A DNA stretch of 54,773 nt, taken from the NCBI RefSeq assembly GCF_014692495.1, contig NZ_JACOIJ010000024.1, forward strand, positions 1 to 54,773. Reading direction: 5' to 3'. Under the pieces are notes generated by a model. That model saw only the letters and a list, made by a program, of their open reading frames with translations, did no database searches and had not been told where the DNA came from. A program made the position numbers and the translations under genes. The DNA is from Sphingobacterium litopenaei. Lineage in GTDB: Bacteria > Bacteroidota > Bacteroidia > Sphingobacteriales > Sphingobacteriaceae. This document shows, piece by piece, positions 17,641-27,030 of the stretch. The first letter of the stretch is position 1, and each line of letters begins with the position of its first letter.

Positions 17641-18498
17641 CTAATTATCAGGGCTTTTCTTTCTGAATATTTTTTGGTCAAATAAATTCAGAAATACTCC
17701 AAGTAATATCACAAGAATAGCCAATAGACTCATCGAATTAAATGTCTCTTGGAAGAAAATATATCCAAATCCCAAAGCGTAGATTACGCCTAAGTAATTT
17801 AAGCTAGCAACTTTAGCCAAATTGGCGCTTTGATAGGAGAGTGTCATATGATATTGTGCTAGTTGCGTGCAAATTCCAATTAGTAAAAGATAAAGCCAAT
17901 CCATACCTTCAGGAGTTTTCCAATCAAAAAAGGAATAAATCCCGACAACGGGTATAGTTAGTAATGGAAAATAAAATATAACTACTAATGGATGTTCACT
18001 TCCTTTACTTCTGGCAATCATATTGTACGCTAGTCCAGCAAACAGAGCCGCGCTCAGCCCCATGCACACATCCAAAGTGGAGATACGAAAATCAAAACCT
18101 TTAAGCATAAACACACCAGCGATTGACATGGCAAAATACAAAAATTGAATAGGTCTTATTTTTTGCTTAACTATAAAAATACCCAGTATTGCTGTAAAGA
18201 AAGGTGAAAGATAATTGATGGTGACAGCGGATGCAAGCGGAATATGCTGCAGGGTATAAAAAGAACCAATCAGTCCCAAGCAACCAGCTATTCCGCGCAT
18301 TGTTAATACGGGAATATTATTACCCAAAGGAGGAATATTATTTTTTCGTAAATAATAATAAGTTACTACAAAACTGAATATACTTCGAAATAATACAACT
18401 TCTAATGTAGGGAGATGGGACACAAATTTCACGCATACATTCATGATGGCAAAGAAAAATCCCGCCAACAGCATGTATTTAATACTTTGGTCTTTCAC
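17641..18498 (-). CDS. EamA/DMT family transporter
   Basis: 285 residues forming about ten hydrophobic helices in two EamA repeats (about 1-135 and 145-280). Motifs include VLFRSIFSFVVTYYYLRK, PLASAVTINYLSPFFTAILG in repeat one and QSANLAKVASLNYLGVIYALGFGYIFFQE in repeat two, all usual for drug/metabolite exporters. The substrate is unknown. The first codon is GTG (18498), overlapping the TAG stop of the upstream gene (TAGTG), which implies translational coupling. It is the last gene of a three-gene minus-strand unit with the YihY protein and the acyl-CoA ligase. Confidence 0.85.
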   Translation of the reverse strand: MKDQSIKYMLLAGFFFAIMNVCVKFVSHLPTLEVVLFRSIFSFVVTYYYLRKNNIPPLGNNIPVLTMRGIAGCLGLIGSFYTLQHIPLASAVTINYLSPFFTAILGIFIVKQKIRPIQFLYFAMSIAGVFMLKGFDFRISTLDVCMGLSAALFAGLAYNMIARSKGSEHPLVVIFYFPLLTIPVVGIYSFFDWKTPEGMDWLYLLLIGICTQLAQYHMTLSYQSANLAKVASLNYLGVIYALGFGYIFFQETFNSMSLLAILVILLGVFLNLFDQKIFRKKSPDN

Positions 18499-19529
18499 TA
18501 TTGAACGGGTTCGTTGTGTTTTTTGACCAATTCGCGCTTTCCAGTTTCTGGATCAATTTCTAACTCTGTTTGTTTTACTAATACTGCATAAGAAGCAGGC
18601 GTGATACCTCGACCGTATCTGATAGCATACTCTTTGGTAAATTCCGCTCCGAAATATAAAATTGCAGCTGAATAGTATACAAACGCTAAAAGGATAATAA
18701 TCGATCCTGCGGCGCCATAAGCTGTTGCTGTGGCATTATAGGATAGGTAAAGAGAAATACCATATTTACCTATCATAAAGAGCAATGTAGTAAATATAGA
18801 TCCTCCTAAAATATCTTTAAATCGTACTTTAGCATCGGGCAAAAAAGCAAAAATAAACCCAAAAAGGATAACGATAACGACAAAGGTAATACCATTATTT
18901 ACCCAGTTCCAAAATTGAATATCTAAATGCTGAATATTCCATTTATCTAATATCAGCTCAATATTTTTAGTAATTATTCCGATAATACTACTTATCAAAA
19001 GTGACGCAATTAATAGAAAACTCAAGCCCAAAATCATGGAAAATGATATTAATCTATTGATAATCATTTTGAGCCAACCTTTTTTTGGTTTTGCTTTTAC
19101 CTTCCAAATAAGATTGATCGAGTTTTGAATATCGACGAATATTGTCGTTGAGGTCATTACTAAGGTAATAATACCAATAAGAAGACCAATACTGGATTTA
19201 TTTTCAAGAGAAATTTGTCTAACAGCATTGTCCAATAACTTTGCTATTTCTCTGCCGAAGAGCTCATTTAGCTCAGTCATCACCTTATTTTGTGCGCCAT
19301 CAGGACCTTCGAGCTGACTGCCGTAGAAAAAACCTAAAGCCCAAACTAAAATAATAATAAGTGGTCCAATGGAAAAAACAGTATAATACGCCAGAGAAGC
19401 GCTCAATTTCATGCAGTTATCTTCAGCGAAACCATTTCCACTGTCTATTAATAATTTGCCAAAGCCTTTTATCTTTTGGATAAAAGGCTCTTTTTCTTTT
19501 TTTATAGTTTTTTCAGTTCTATTCAGCAT
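18498..19529 (-). CDS. YihY/BrkB family membrane protein
   Basis: 343 residues with six predicted membrane helices. The family start is visible: DNCMKLSASLAYYTVFSIGPLIIILVWALGFFYG, then TTIFVDIQNSINLIWKVK and AYGAAGSIIILLAFVYYSAAILYFGAEFTKEYA. YihY/BrkB proteins were once annotated as RNase BN, which is incorrect for this family. The real role is unknown; transport or envelope stability has been proposed. The first 11 nt overlap the end of the acyl-CoA ligase gene, so the genes are co-translated. A charged cytoplasmic tail (ELEIDPETGKRELVKKHNE) ends the protein. Confidence 0.88.
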   Translation of the reverse strand: MLNRTEKTIKKEKEPFIQKIKGFGKLLIDSGNGFAEDNCMKLSASLAYYTVFSIGPLIIILVWALGFFYGSQLEGPDGAQNKVMTELNELFGREIAKLLDNAVRQISLENKSSIGLLIGIITLVMTSTTIFVDIQNSINLIWKVKAKPKKGWLKMIINRLISFSMILGLSFLLIASLLISSIIGIITKNIELILDKWNIQHLDIQFWNWVNNGITFVVIVILFGFIFAFLPDAKVRFKDILGGSIFTTLLFMIGKYGISLYLSYNATATAYGAAGSIIILLAFVYYSAAILYFGAEFTKEYAIRYGRGITPASYAVLVKQTELEIDPETGKRELVKKHNEPVQ

Positions 19530-21279
19530 AAATTCTTTTGATGTCTTCTTCGTGTTTTTGAAGAATAATCTTTCTTTTCAATGATAATTTTGGTGTGAGT
19601 TCACCATTATCAATGGTCCAATCCTTAGGCAATAATACAAATTTTTTCACCATTTCCCAGTGTCCAAAATTCTCATTTGCTTTGTTTATTTCTTGCTGAT
19701 ACTTTTCGAGAATTTGTGGATTTTTAATAATAGATTCCTTCGATTCAAAAGGAATACCTTTGATTTTGCAATATTTTTCCAACTCTTCGTATGCCGGAAC
19801 AATGAGCGCAGCAGGGAATTTTTTATTTTCTCCAATGATCATTACCTGACCTATTAACACCGATTCCATCAATTTGTTTTCCATCACTTGCGGCGCAATG
19901 TATTTTCCACCCGCAGTTTTGAAAATCTCTTTTTTGCGATCTGTAATTTTTAAGAATCCGTCCTTTGTTAATTCTCCAATATCTCCCGTATGGAAATAAC
20001 CGTCTTCGTCAATAGTTTCTTTGGTGGCTTCATCATTTTTATAATAACCTTTTGTGATGGAAGGACCTTTTGCCAAAATTTCACCATCTTCGGCAATTTT
20101 TACTTTCAAATTTTTTAGAACACGACCCACGGACCCAAATTTCACATCATTCTCATCCCAGGAATTTACAGCTATTACAGGCGAAGTTTCGGTTAAACCG
20201 TAACCTTCTAATACTTTAATATCAGCTGCCCAAAATACGCGAGCCAATCTTTCTTGCAAGGCAGCTCCGCCCGATATTATGAATTTGATGTTGCCTCCCA
20301 GAGCTTGTTGCCATTTGGAGAAGATAAGTTTACGGGCTATACCCAGTTTTATATTATACCAGCTTCCATTGAGCTTCGGTTCTTTGAATTGATGCCCTAG
20401 CTCTAAAGCCCAGAAAAACAATGATTTTTTTAAACCTGTCAAAGCTTTTCCTTTTTCTATGACTTTGTCATAAACTTTTTCTAATACACGTGGAACAGTT
20501 GTGAATACATGAGGTTTTACGTCATTGATGTCGGCTACGATATTATCTAGACTTTCCGCATAATAGATGTTTACTCCTTTTGAAATGTACATATAAACCA
20601 CCATGCGTTCAAAAATGTGGCATAACGGTAAGAAACTAAGTGCTTTTTTGATGTCATCCGTTAATAACGGCGAACAGGCAGCCACATTGCTGATAATATT
20701 GTGATGAGTCAGGTATACCCCTTTAGGTTTACCTGTCGTTCCCGAAGTATAGATCAATGTCAATAAATCATCAGGTTGCACGGCCTCATTGTAGGCAGTA
20801 AGATCAATATTTTGTTGTTTCCCTAATTCAAGGAGTTCAGTATAGTTTTTTTGGTTTGGAACTTCGTCCAATGTATAAATATCTAATGCTAAATTATTTT
20901 CCGCGACAGCTTTTACGACTTTTGTAACTAACTCTTGGTTGCTTACAAAAAGCATTTTAGCTTCTGCATCTTTGACGATATAGGAAAGATCTTGAGCGGA
21001 AAGAGTTGGATACAGCGGCACTAAGGCTACCCCTAATTGATTACAAGCAAAGTCCACAAAATTCCATTCAGGTCTATTACCGGACATAAGTGCAACTTTA
21101 TCACCTTTTTGAATTCCTTTGGCGAGAAGTCCTTTACTCAAGTTATCTACGATCTGAAGGATTTCATCCTTGTCGTAAGATTTCCAGCCAGAACCGTTTC
21201 TTTTGGAAAGTTTTAGAATTCTCCCAGCCGTATCGATGTCAGTTTTTAAAAAGTCAAATAATCGTGTTGGTTTACTCAT
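19519..21279 (-). CDS. long-chain acyl-CoA synthetase (AMP-binding)
   Basis: 586 residues, typical of bacterial FadD15-like acyl-CoA ligases. The AMP-binding P-loop reads LIYTSGTTGKPKGVYLTHHN. The A5-like motif is EGYGLTETSPV, and the hinge and adenylate motifs are YFHTGDIGELTKDGFLKITDRKKEIFKTAGGKYIAPQ. The enzyme activates long-chain fatty acids to acyl-CoA through acyl-AMP at the inner membrane. It starts at ATG 21279 and is first in the minus-strand unit with YihY and the DMT exporter. The C-terminal Lys lies in LKRKIILQKHEEDI. The exact chain-length preference is unknown. Confidence 0.93.
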   Translation of the reverse strand: MSKPTRLFDFLKTDIDTAGRILKLSKRNGSGWKSYDKDEILQIVDNLSKGLLAKGIQKGDKVALMSGNRPEWNFVDFACNQLGVALVPLYPTLSAQDLSYIVKDAEAKMLFVSNQELVTKVVKAVAENNLALDIYTLDEVPNQKNYTELLELGKQQNIDLTAYNEAVQPDDLLTLIYTSGTTGKPKGVYLTHHNIISNVAACSPLLTDDIKKALSFLPLCHIFERMVVYMYISKGVNIYYAESLDNIVADINDVKPHVFTTVPRVLEKVYDKVIEKGKALTGLKKSLFFWALELGHQFKEPKLNGSWYNIKLGIARKLIFSKWQQALGGNIKFIISGGAALQERLARVFWAADIKVLEGYGLTETSPVIAVNSWDENDVKFGSVGRVLKNLKVKIAEDGEILAKGPSITKGYYKNDEATKETIDEDGYFHTGDIGELTKDGFLKITDRKKEIFKTAGGKYIAPQVMENKLMESVLIGQVMIIGENKKFPAALIVPAYEELEKYCKIKGIPFESKESIIKNPQILEKYQQEINKANENFGHWEMVKKFVLLPKDWTIDNGELTPKLSLKRKIILQKHEEDIKRIYAE

Positions 21280-21408
21280 GGTCTCAATGTATATTTTTAT
21301 AAGTGGTTATCTTAAACGCTATGTTAGCATAATAAATTTAAAGAAAAAGTTTAGGAAAAACTAATATTAAATGAAAATTACCTAATTAACATACCTTAAC
21401 GAATTTTA

Positions 21409-21440
21409 TTGGAGATAAAATTGAAATTATGTTATTTTTG
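21409..21440 (+). promoter_or_regulatory. promoter of the small outer-membrane protein gene
   Basis: TTG (21409-21411), 21-nt spacer, TATTTTTG (21433-21440), matching the Bacteroidota -33/-7 pattern. The start codon is 26 nt downstream. Confidence 0.55.
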
Positions 21441-21466
21441 AAGCAAATCCATTATTTATAATCAAT

Positions 21467-21973
21467 ATGCAAAAAGCAATACGTAATATTTTTTTGATTG
21501 CTGCAGCAATTTTCTTAGGTAAAGATGCTTCAGCTCAATTAACAAGTGACCATGCCGTTGGTTTACGTTTCGGTTCTGCCTCTGGTATTAATTATCGCCA
21601 TACCTTAGCTCCAGATAGAGCTGTGGAAGGAATTTTAAGTGTGAAAAGTAATTCTTCAACTAGTTCATTTAGATTAGTAGGATTATATGAATATCACAAG
21701 GAATTACCTTTAAATAATTTTAGTTGGTACTACGGTTTTGGCGGTAGTGTGGGTAATTACACGTATAAAGCTTATACTAACAATGAAGGTACACATATTC
21801 CGAAGAACTCTGAATTGAGTTTGAGTATTGATGGTATAGTTGGTGTAGAATATAGCTTGCCTACGGCACCTATTTCTTTGTCATTGGATGTAAAACCTTA
21901 TTTTGACTTTTTACAAGAGTCTACGATTCGAGTATTTGACCCTATTGGTTTTTCCATTAGATACAAATTCTAA
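21467..21973 (+). CDS. small outer-membrane beta-barrel-like protein
   Basis: 168 residues. A signal peptide (MQKAIRNIFLIAAAIFLGKDASAQ) precedes alternating beta-strand segments such as HAVGLRFGSASGINYRHTL, FRLVGLYEYHKEL, FSWYYGFGGSVGNYTYK and ISLSLDVKPYFDFL. It ends in an aromatic-terminated strand, IGFSIRYKF, which is the outer-membrane insertion signal recognised by BamA. It is probably an eight-stranded barrel of the OmpA/OmpW-like size class. Function is unknown. It stands alone, divergent from the acyl-CoA ligase and closed by a strong bidirectional terminator. Confidence 0.75.
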   Translation: MQKAIRNIFLIAAAIFLGKDASAQLTSDHAVGLRFGSASGINYRHTLAPDRAVEGILSVKSNSSTSSFRLVGLYEYHKELPLNNFSWYYGFGGSVGNYTYKAYTNNEGTHIPKNSELSLSIDGIVGVEYSLPTAPISLSLDVKPYFDFLQESTIRVFDPIGFSIRYKF

Positions 21974-22013
21974 AACAAGAAAGGCTTTTCACAAATGAAA
22001 AGCCTTTCTTGTT
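21974..22013. terminator. bidirectional terminator between the OMP and M61 genes
   Basis: Nearly perfect 18-bp stem AACAAGAAAGGCTTTTCA/TGAAAAGCCTTTCTTGTT around a CAAA loop. It serves the convergent genes at 21973 and 22018. Confidence 0.85.
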
Positions 22014-22017
22014 CTTA

Positions 22018-23751
22018 TTATAGAGATAACCAAATATTTCCTAATCTACGTTGTTCCTCTGTAGCATTAGTCATTCGCTCAATACTGAATGATTTTTTGT
22101 TCGATGTAAGAAGTTCTACTTCTATTTCTCGAATTAATCCATCACGGGAAATAAGAATTTTCACCTTTTCTCCTTCTTCGCTATGAGACAAAATATAATC
22201 CAAAGCTTTTCCATTGATTTCTATACGATGACCATTAATTGCAATTAATTCGTCATGTACATTTAATCCAGCCTTCCAGGCTGCAGAATTACGGTCAATG
22301 TTTTTAATAACGGTATGACCTTCATTACTGCCAATTTTGATTCCTAGACTTTGGTGATCTTGATCGTCCGCTTGGTTCACTAATTCGTAACCCACAAGAT
22401 TGAAATATGAATTATAGTCGATATCTTCCGTGCTATGTGCAGCTTTAAATATACCATCTAAATTTACGGCAGTCACTTCTTCGGCCAAAGCTTGGAACTC
22501 ATCTTCCTCAAAACCTCTATTTTCAATCAAATAGAAATGTTCGTAAGCAGCTTTCATTATATCATCCAATCGTTTCGCACCATGAGTTTCAGCAATAATT
22601 TTGATGTCTAATGCTGCGGCATGCATAGCACCTTTATTATAATAGGAAATAGCTACGTTTTGCGAATTTTCGTCAGGACGATATTGTTTGATCCAAGTGT
22701 CAAAACTAGATGCTGCGGCACTTTGTAGCAGATAGCCTGGTCGATTATATACTAAATTGAAGTCTACAGCTAATTTTTGAAGGTATTCTGTTTCATCAAA
22801 AAATCCACAACGACGAATGATTAAATTATCATAGTATGAAGTGAATCCTTCAATAATCCATAATCCTGTAGTGTAGTTTTCCTGCTCATAGTCAAAAGGT
22901 CCTAAAGCTTTAGGACGAAGACGTTTCACGTGCCACAAATGAAAATATTCGTGTGCAACTAGACTTAGATAGTTTTTGTAGGCGCTAGGTTGCGAATAGC
23001 CAAAGCGTGATGCAGCTAAAATAGTCGAGTTTAAATGTTCTAAACCACCGCTTCCATTTTGGTAATTGTGCGTGACGATGACGTAATAGTCATTGGGATT
23101 GGAACCCCAAATTTTATTTTCCTCTCGCACGATTTTAGTAATATCTTCTGTCAATTGGTCCTTGCTATAATCGGCTGGACCAACCATGGCACATTCATGC
23201 AAAATGCCATCAATATCAAATGACCAGGTATCTTGATTTCCAATTTCGATTGGTGAATCAAAAAGAATATCAAAATTGGGTGCATAAAATGTATTTTCTT
23301 CGGAAATCTTTTGTAAACCTGTGGAGATTTTATTCCATGATTTATAAAGATGAATCTTCACCGAAGTTTCTAAATCTAAATAGCCATCAACATACATAAA
23401 TGTTCCCACAGGACTCAAAAACGCTCTGGAATCATCGATAAATGAAGTGCGAACAGATACTTCAAATCCGTAAACGGAGTATGAAATCACTAATTTTCCT
23501 TTTGGATTATGTACGCGCCAAGTATTTTTAGCAGTCTTTATTGCTGATAAACTATTTCCTTCTGTGTTTTTAGCGTTGAGTCGTTCTACATTTTTTGAAT
23601 ATTCGCGAACCAAATACGATCCTGGTGCCCATACCGGCATTTTGATATCAATATATTCTTGGTCTTCAAATCCTTCAATCATCATTTGCACATCCACGTA
23701 ATGAGCTTGAGGTTCCGAAAAAGATAATTCAAAATGTATAGATTTTGTCAT
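22018..23751 (-). CDS. M61 family metallopeptidase (glycyl aminopeptidase-like) with PDZ domain
   Basis: 577 residues, no signal peptide, so probably cytoplasmic. The N-terminal beta-domain (1-165) contains the family marker MPVWAPGSYLVREYSKN. The gluzincin core has HEYFHLWHVKRLRP (zinc His267, Glu268, His271), and the third ligand Glu lies in WIIEGFTSYYDNL (about 301). A PDZ domain occupies about 465-535 (LGIKIGSNEGHTVIKNIDRNSAAWKAGLNVHDELIAINGHRI as separate strands). Members hydrolyse N-terminal Gly or Ala peptides. A clear promoter precedes it on the minus strand. Confidence 0.93.
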   Translation of the reverse strand: MTKSIHFELSFSEPQAHYVDVQMMIEGFEDQEYIDIKMPVWAPGSYLVREYSKNVERLNAKNTEGNSLSAIKTAKNTWRVHNPKGKLVISYSVYGFEVSVRTSFIDDSRAFLSPVGTFMYVDGYLDLETSVKIHLYKSWNKISTGLQKISEENTFYAPNFDILFDSPIEIGNQDTWSFDIDGILHECAMVGPADYSKDQLTEDITKIVREENKIWGSNPNDYYVIVTHNYQNGSGGLEHLNSTILAASRFGYSQPSAYKNYLSLVAHEYFHLWHVKRLRPKALGPFDYEQENYTTGLWIIEGFTSYYDNLIIRRCGFFDETEYLQKLAVDFNLVYNRPGYLLQSAAASSFDTWIKQYRPDENSQNVAISYYNKGAMHAAALDIKIIAETHGAKRLDDIMKAAYEHFYLIENRGFEEDEFQALAEEVTAVNLDGIFKAAHSTEDIDYNSYFNLVGYELVNQADDQDHQSLGIKIGSNEGHTVIKNIDRNSAAWKAGLNVHDELIAINGHRIEINGKALDYILSHSEEGEKVKILISRDGLIREIEVELLTSNKKSFSIERMTNATEEQRRLGNIWLSL

Positions 23752-23777
23752 GTGTTGTGTCCTTTAGAAAATTTAAC

Positions 23778-23807
23778 CAAAGGTAGAACTAATGAAAAGG
23801 AGTTCAA
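23778..23807 (-). promoter_or_regulatory. consensus Bacteroidota promoter for the M61 peptidase
   Basis: On the minus strand TTG (23805-23807), exactly 19 nt, then TACCTTTG (23778-23785): the best TTG-N19-TAnnTTTG match seen in the window. The start codon is 27 nt downstream. Confidence 0.7.
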
Positions 23808-23858
23808 AATATTAATAATAATACCATTTGTATAGACTAAAACTCTACTTGGATTTGT

Positions 23859-23866
23859 TATATTTG
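23859..23866 (+). promoter_or_regulatory. -7 promoter element of the BadF-type kinase gene
   Basis: TATATTTG matches TAnnTTTG, 30 nt before the ATG at 23897. No convincing -33 element is seen at the usual distance. Confidence 0.4.
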
Positions 23867-23896
23867 GGATAGGAAAAGTTAAACTAAACAAGGATA

Positions 23897-24760
23897 ATGA
23901 TACTAGTTGCGGATAGCGGTTCGTCGAGTTCGGATTGGATGCTAAATCTACCTGATAGCAAACCTTTATTTTTCAAAACCAAAGGATTGAATCCCTTCTT
24001 TGTGAGTGAAAAAGAAATCGAGAAAGTGATGAAGGATGTACCAGAGATTATTCCCTACTCACAGGAAATTAAAGAAGTGTATTTTTTTGGGGCAGGCAGT
24101 ATAACACCAGATAGAAGAGAGATTGTTTCCAACGCCTTGACGACTTTATTTCCGAATTCATTTATTTCTGTAGAGTCCGATTTGTTAGGTGCAGCTTATG
24201 CTACATTAAAAAATAATAAAGGCTTAATCGCAACCTTGGGAACGGGGTCGGATATTAGCTTTTATGATGGTCAAGTTTTGCAGCCTAGTCATCATGGTAT
24301 TGGCTATATTTTAGGAGATGAAGGTTCAGGAGCATGGTTTGGTAAGAAATTGATCACAAATTTTCTTTATGATACCATGCCTCGTGATATAGCCAAATTA
24401 TTTGAAGAAAAATACCGTCTCAACAAAGATAACGTCATTAAAAACGTATATCAGAAGGATAGACCTAATTCCTATCTTGCTTCCTTCATTCCATTTATGT
24501 CGGAGCATCGATCGCATCCTTATATAGATAAATTGCTTACAGAAGGATTTGATGAGTTTGTTCGTACCAATATCATGACTTATCCTAATTACTGGGAATA
24601 CAGTTGCAATTTTGTCGGTCGTGTAGCTTACACATTTGATATGCATATAAGACAAGTTTGTCAGATGCATGGTGTCAAAGTTGGCAAAATTCTTGCGAGT
24701 CCTATCTATGATTTGTTCGACTATGTAATCGAACGCGAAACATCTAATCTTTCATATTAA
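23897..24760 (+). CDS. BadF/BadG-type N-acetylglucosamine kinase-like protein
   Basis: 287 residues of the ASKHA ATPase fold. Phosphate 1 motif is VADSGSSSSDWML, phosphate 2 is LGTGSDISFYDG, and the mid-protein YILGDEGSGAWFGKKLI is the family marker. Relatives phosphorylate GlcNAc or related amino sugars with ATP in the cytoplasm. A second gene with the same motifs lies at 29391-30248 on the minus strand, beside a sugar transporter, so this copy may have a different substrate. Its phosphate-1 loop has SSSSDW where the other has GSTKTNW, losing a Lys. The glutathione peroxidase gene follows after 12 nt. Confidence 0.82.
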   Translation: MILVADSGSSSSDWMLNLPDSKPLFFKTKGLNPFFVSEKEIEKVMKDVPEIIPYSQEIKEVYFFGAGSITPDRREIVSNALTTLFPNSFISVESDLLGAAYATLKNNKGLIATLGTGSDISFYDGQVLQPSHHGIGYILGDEGSGAWFGKKLITNFLYDTMPRDIAKLFEEKYRLNKDNVIKNVYQKDRPNSYLASFIPFMSEHRSHPYIDKLLTEGFDEFVRTNIMTYPNYWEYSCNFVGRVAYTFDMHIRQVCQMHGVKVGKILASPIYDLFDYVIERETSNLSY

Positions 24761-24772
24761 AACAATACAAGT

Positions 24773-25279
24773 ATGATTACCTTATTAATGATATTAAATA
24801 TGATACTTCCACCTTCATCGGTGTATGATTTTTCATTCCAGTCTATTGATGGTCAAGAAATAAAATTATCGCAGTTCAAAGGGAAAAAATTGTTGTTGGT
24901 AAATACAGCTTCAAAATGTGGATTTACACCACAATACAAAGAACTAGAAGAATTACACAAACTATATGGTAAAAACCTAGTAGTCATAGGATTCCCTGCT
25001 AACAATTTTGGGAATCAAGAGCCTGGAACGAATGAAGATATTGCTGAATTTTGTGAACAAAATTTTGGTGTAACATTTCTTATTGCTGAAAAAGTAGAAG
25101 TGAAAGGCGAAAATATTCATCCACTTTTCAAATATTTGATAGAACAACCCAATCCTGATTTCACGGGAGATATCAATTGGAACTTTGAGAAATTCCTGAT
25201 TGATGAAAAAGGGAAATTGGTACATCGTTACCGTTCTAAAATCAAACCTTTAGATCCAGTAATTGTCAGTCAATTATAA
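24773..25279 (+). CDS. glutathione peroxidase-like thiol peroxidase
   Basis: 168 residues. The catalytic tetrad can be read as Cys49 (NTASKCGFTPQY), Gln82 (FPANNFGNQEPG), and Trp136 with Asn137 (DINWNFEKF). It uses Cys, not selenocysteine: the codon is TGT. Bacterial members mostly take electrons from thioredoxin rather than glutathione, reducing hydrogen peroxide and lipid peroxides. Residues 1-14 (MITLLMILNMILPP) are hydrophobic and could be a short signal or anchor, so a periplasmic site is possible. It is 12 nt behind the sugar kinase in one unit, ended by a bidirectional terminator. Confidence 0.92.
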   Translation: MITLLMILNMILPPSSVYDFSFQSIDGQEIKLSQFKGKKLLLVNTASKCGFTPQYKELEELHKLYGKNLVVIGFPANNFGNQEPGTNEDIAEFCEQNFGVTFLIAEKVEVKGENIHPLFKYLIEQPNPDFTGDINWNFEKFLIDEKGKLVHRYRSKIKPLDPVIVSQL

Positions 25280-25280
25280 T

Positions 25281-25317
25281 ACTAGAAAGCCTTCGACATT
25301 TTCGAAGGCTTTCTAGT
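25281..25317. terminator. bidirectional terminator between the peroxidase and tdk
   Basis: 16-bp perfect stem ACTAGAAAGCCTTCGA (25281-25296) and its complement (25302-25317). It closes both convergent genes and touches the tdk stop codon. Confidence 0.85.
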
Positions 25318-25901
25318 TATTTATCCTCATCTATATAGTAACAATGACGGCAACGTGGTTCGTAACTTTCTTTTTCTCCGAGTAATACGACGTTATCATT
25401 CTTGGTAAATCTATAAGAGTAATTTGCGGGAGCACCACATTTTACACAGACAGCATGTACCTTATATACATCTTCAGCGACCGCCATAATATTCGGCATT
25501 GGACCAAATGGTCTTCCTTGATAATCCATATCTAAACCAGCTACAATCACACGAACACCGCGGTTGGCTAATTGTATACACACATTAGGTAGTTCATCGT
25601 CAAAAAATTGCGCTTCGTCAATACCGACTACTTTGGCATCCCCACCAAGCAAAAGAATGGCTGAGGAATGCTCCACTGGTGTTGATGGAATACTGTTGCT
25701 ATCGTGAGATACGACCTCTTTTTCGTCGTAACGAATATCAATAGCAGGTTTGAAAATTTCAACAGGCAATTTTGCAAATTGTGCTCTCTTCATACGACGT
25801 ATCAACTCTTCAGTTTTACCTGAAAACATAGATCCACAAATCACCTCAATACTACCCACTTGTCTATCTCTTTGACTGAAATATTGTTCTGAAAAAAGCA
25901 T
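25317..25901 (-). CDS. tdk: thymidine kinase
   Basis: 194 residues, type II thymidine kinase. The Walker A motif is GSMFSGKT (23-30), the Walker B-like DEAQFF is in [14 protein letters not shown], and the lasso loop carries the catalytic Glu and substrate contacts ([14 protein letters not shown]). Four zinc-binding cysteines are present: Cys152 and Cys155 in CVKC, and Cys184 and Cys187 in CRHC. It phosphorylates thymidine to dTMP in the salvage pathway. It is a single-gene minus-strand unit, with an AT-rich divergent region of about 195 nt before the gene at 26098. Confidence 0.96.
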   Translation of the reverse strand: MLFSEQYFSQRDRQVGSIEVICGSMFSGKTEELIRRMKRAQFAKLPVEIFKPAIDIRYDEKEVVSHDSNSIPSTPVEHSSAILLLGGDAKVVGIDEAQFFDDELPNVCIQLANRGVRVIVAGLDMDYQGRPFGPMPNIMAVAEDVYKVHAVCVKCGAPANYSYRFTKNDNVVLLGEKESYEPRCRHCYYIDEDK

Positions 25902-26097
25902 ATTTTTTGATGTATAGGTAGATTTACTTTTTTGCGAAAGAAATGTAAATCAACCTGTGTTTGACGATACGAATATCGAAATTATATCTTATTTTTGAAG
26001 TATAAAAAGGAAGTTGAAACGAAAACTATGTCATTTTCAGACGTTTTCGTTTTCCACTTGTTCACTGTCAACTTAAGGTTAAAATAAACATATATCC

Positions 26098-26985
26098 ATG
26101 GCAAAAACTAAAGGGCAAATCATCTCAAAAATAGATTATCTTTTTGTAGATATTCAATCTCAATATAATGAAATAAAGAAATCAAGTGAAATTGATATCG
26201 TAGATATAACTTTGTTGGAAGCAAATCTTGCTGCCTTAACCAAGCATTTTGAAGCTTTGAAAGCTCAAGCTCAATTGACGCAATCTGCGAATTTTCAACA
26301 AGAAATTTCAAATAAGACAATATTCACTCCTGCTACAGAAATAAGCAAACCTGCTGATGATACGCAAGAAGTGTTTGAAGAGATTGAAGAAGAGCTCCCA
26401 AAAGTAAAGGATAAACAGGAAGAACCTAAACAAGCTGAATTTGCTTTCAATATCAATGATGTGACACCTGTCGTTGCTCAGGAGGAGGATCCAATAGAAT
26501 CCGCGGATGATGTATCCGATATTGCGCAATCAATTGAAGCTCCTGTTCTAGAAGAGGAGGAGGAAGAAGTGGTAATTCCAGTTTCTATTCCAGCTAAAGA
26601 AGTGGAAATCCCTGCTGCAAGTGTATCTGTTCCAGCAGCTGAAGATGCCCCAGCACGTCCTTTATCTATCAATGAATTAATCAAACAACAAAAGCAAGCA
26701 GGAATCAATGTGACGCAACAATTCCAAACATCTACTGCCAAAGAAAAGGTGTTGGATTTGAAAACTGCTGTAAGTTTAAATGATAAGTTGCTTTATATTA
26801 AAGACTTATTTAATGGGTACAGTTTGGCGTATAGTGAAGCAATCGAATTGTTGAATAGATTTGATTCATTTGCCGAAGCAGATGCATTTTTGCAATCCAA
26901 TTACGCTGTGAAAAATGGATGGGCAGAAAAGTCACAAACAGTAGAGAAATTCTACAATCTTTTACAACGAAAATTTAATGTCTAA
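26098..26985 (+). CDS. conserved acidic protein with disordered middle, unknown function
   Basis: 295 residues in three parts. Residues 1-85 form a helical or coiled-coil segment (IDYLFVDIQSQYNEIKKSSEIDIVDITLLEANLAALTKHFEAL). Residues 86-200 are low-complexity, Glu/Pro/Ala/Val-rich and very acidic (EIEEELP, APVLEEEEEEVVIPV). The C-terminal 85 residues (from LSINELIKQQKQAG, with VSLNDKLLYIKDLFNGYSLAYSEAIELL) look well conserved and helical. There is no signal peptide or membrane helix, so it is cytoplasmic. I do not recognise a function; I recall similar proteins as hypotheticals in Sphingobacteriaceae. Just downstream is a terminator, then the ORF-less intron. Confidence 0.75.
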   Translation: MAKTKGQIISKIDYLFVDIQSQYNEIKKSSEIDIVDITLLEANLAALTKHFEALKAQAQLTQSANFQQEISNKTIFTPATEISKPADDTQEVFEEIEEELPKVKDKQEEPKQAEFAFNINDVTPVVAQEEDPIESADDVSDIAQSIEAPVLEEEEEEVVIPVSIPAKEVEIPAASVSVPAAEDAPARPLSINELIKQQKQAGINVTQQFQTSTAKEKVLDLKTAVSLNDKLLYIKDLFNGYSLAYSEAIELLNRFDSFAEADAFLQSNYAVKNGWAEKSQTVEKFYNLLQRKFNV

Positions 26986-26991
26986 ATCATA

Positions 26992-27025
26992 AAAAAATCC
27001 TGTAAGCTTTCTTACAGGATTTTTT
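26992..27025. terminator. bidirectional terminator used as an intron target
   Basis: ATCCTGTAAG (26997-27006), CTTT loop, CTTACAGGAT (27011-27020), flanked by A7 and T6. It originally separated the convergent genes at 26985 and 27717. The group II intron starts 5 nt after the T run. Confidence 0.85.
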
Positions 27026-27030
27026 GTTAT

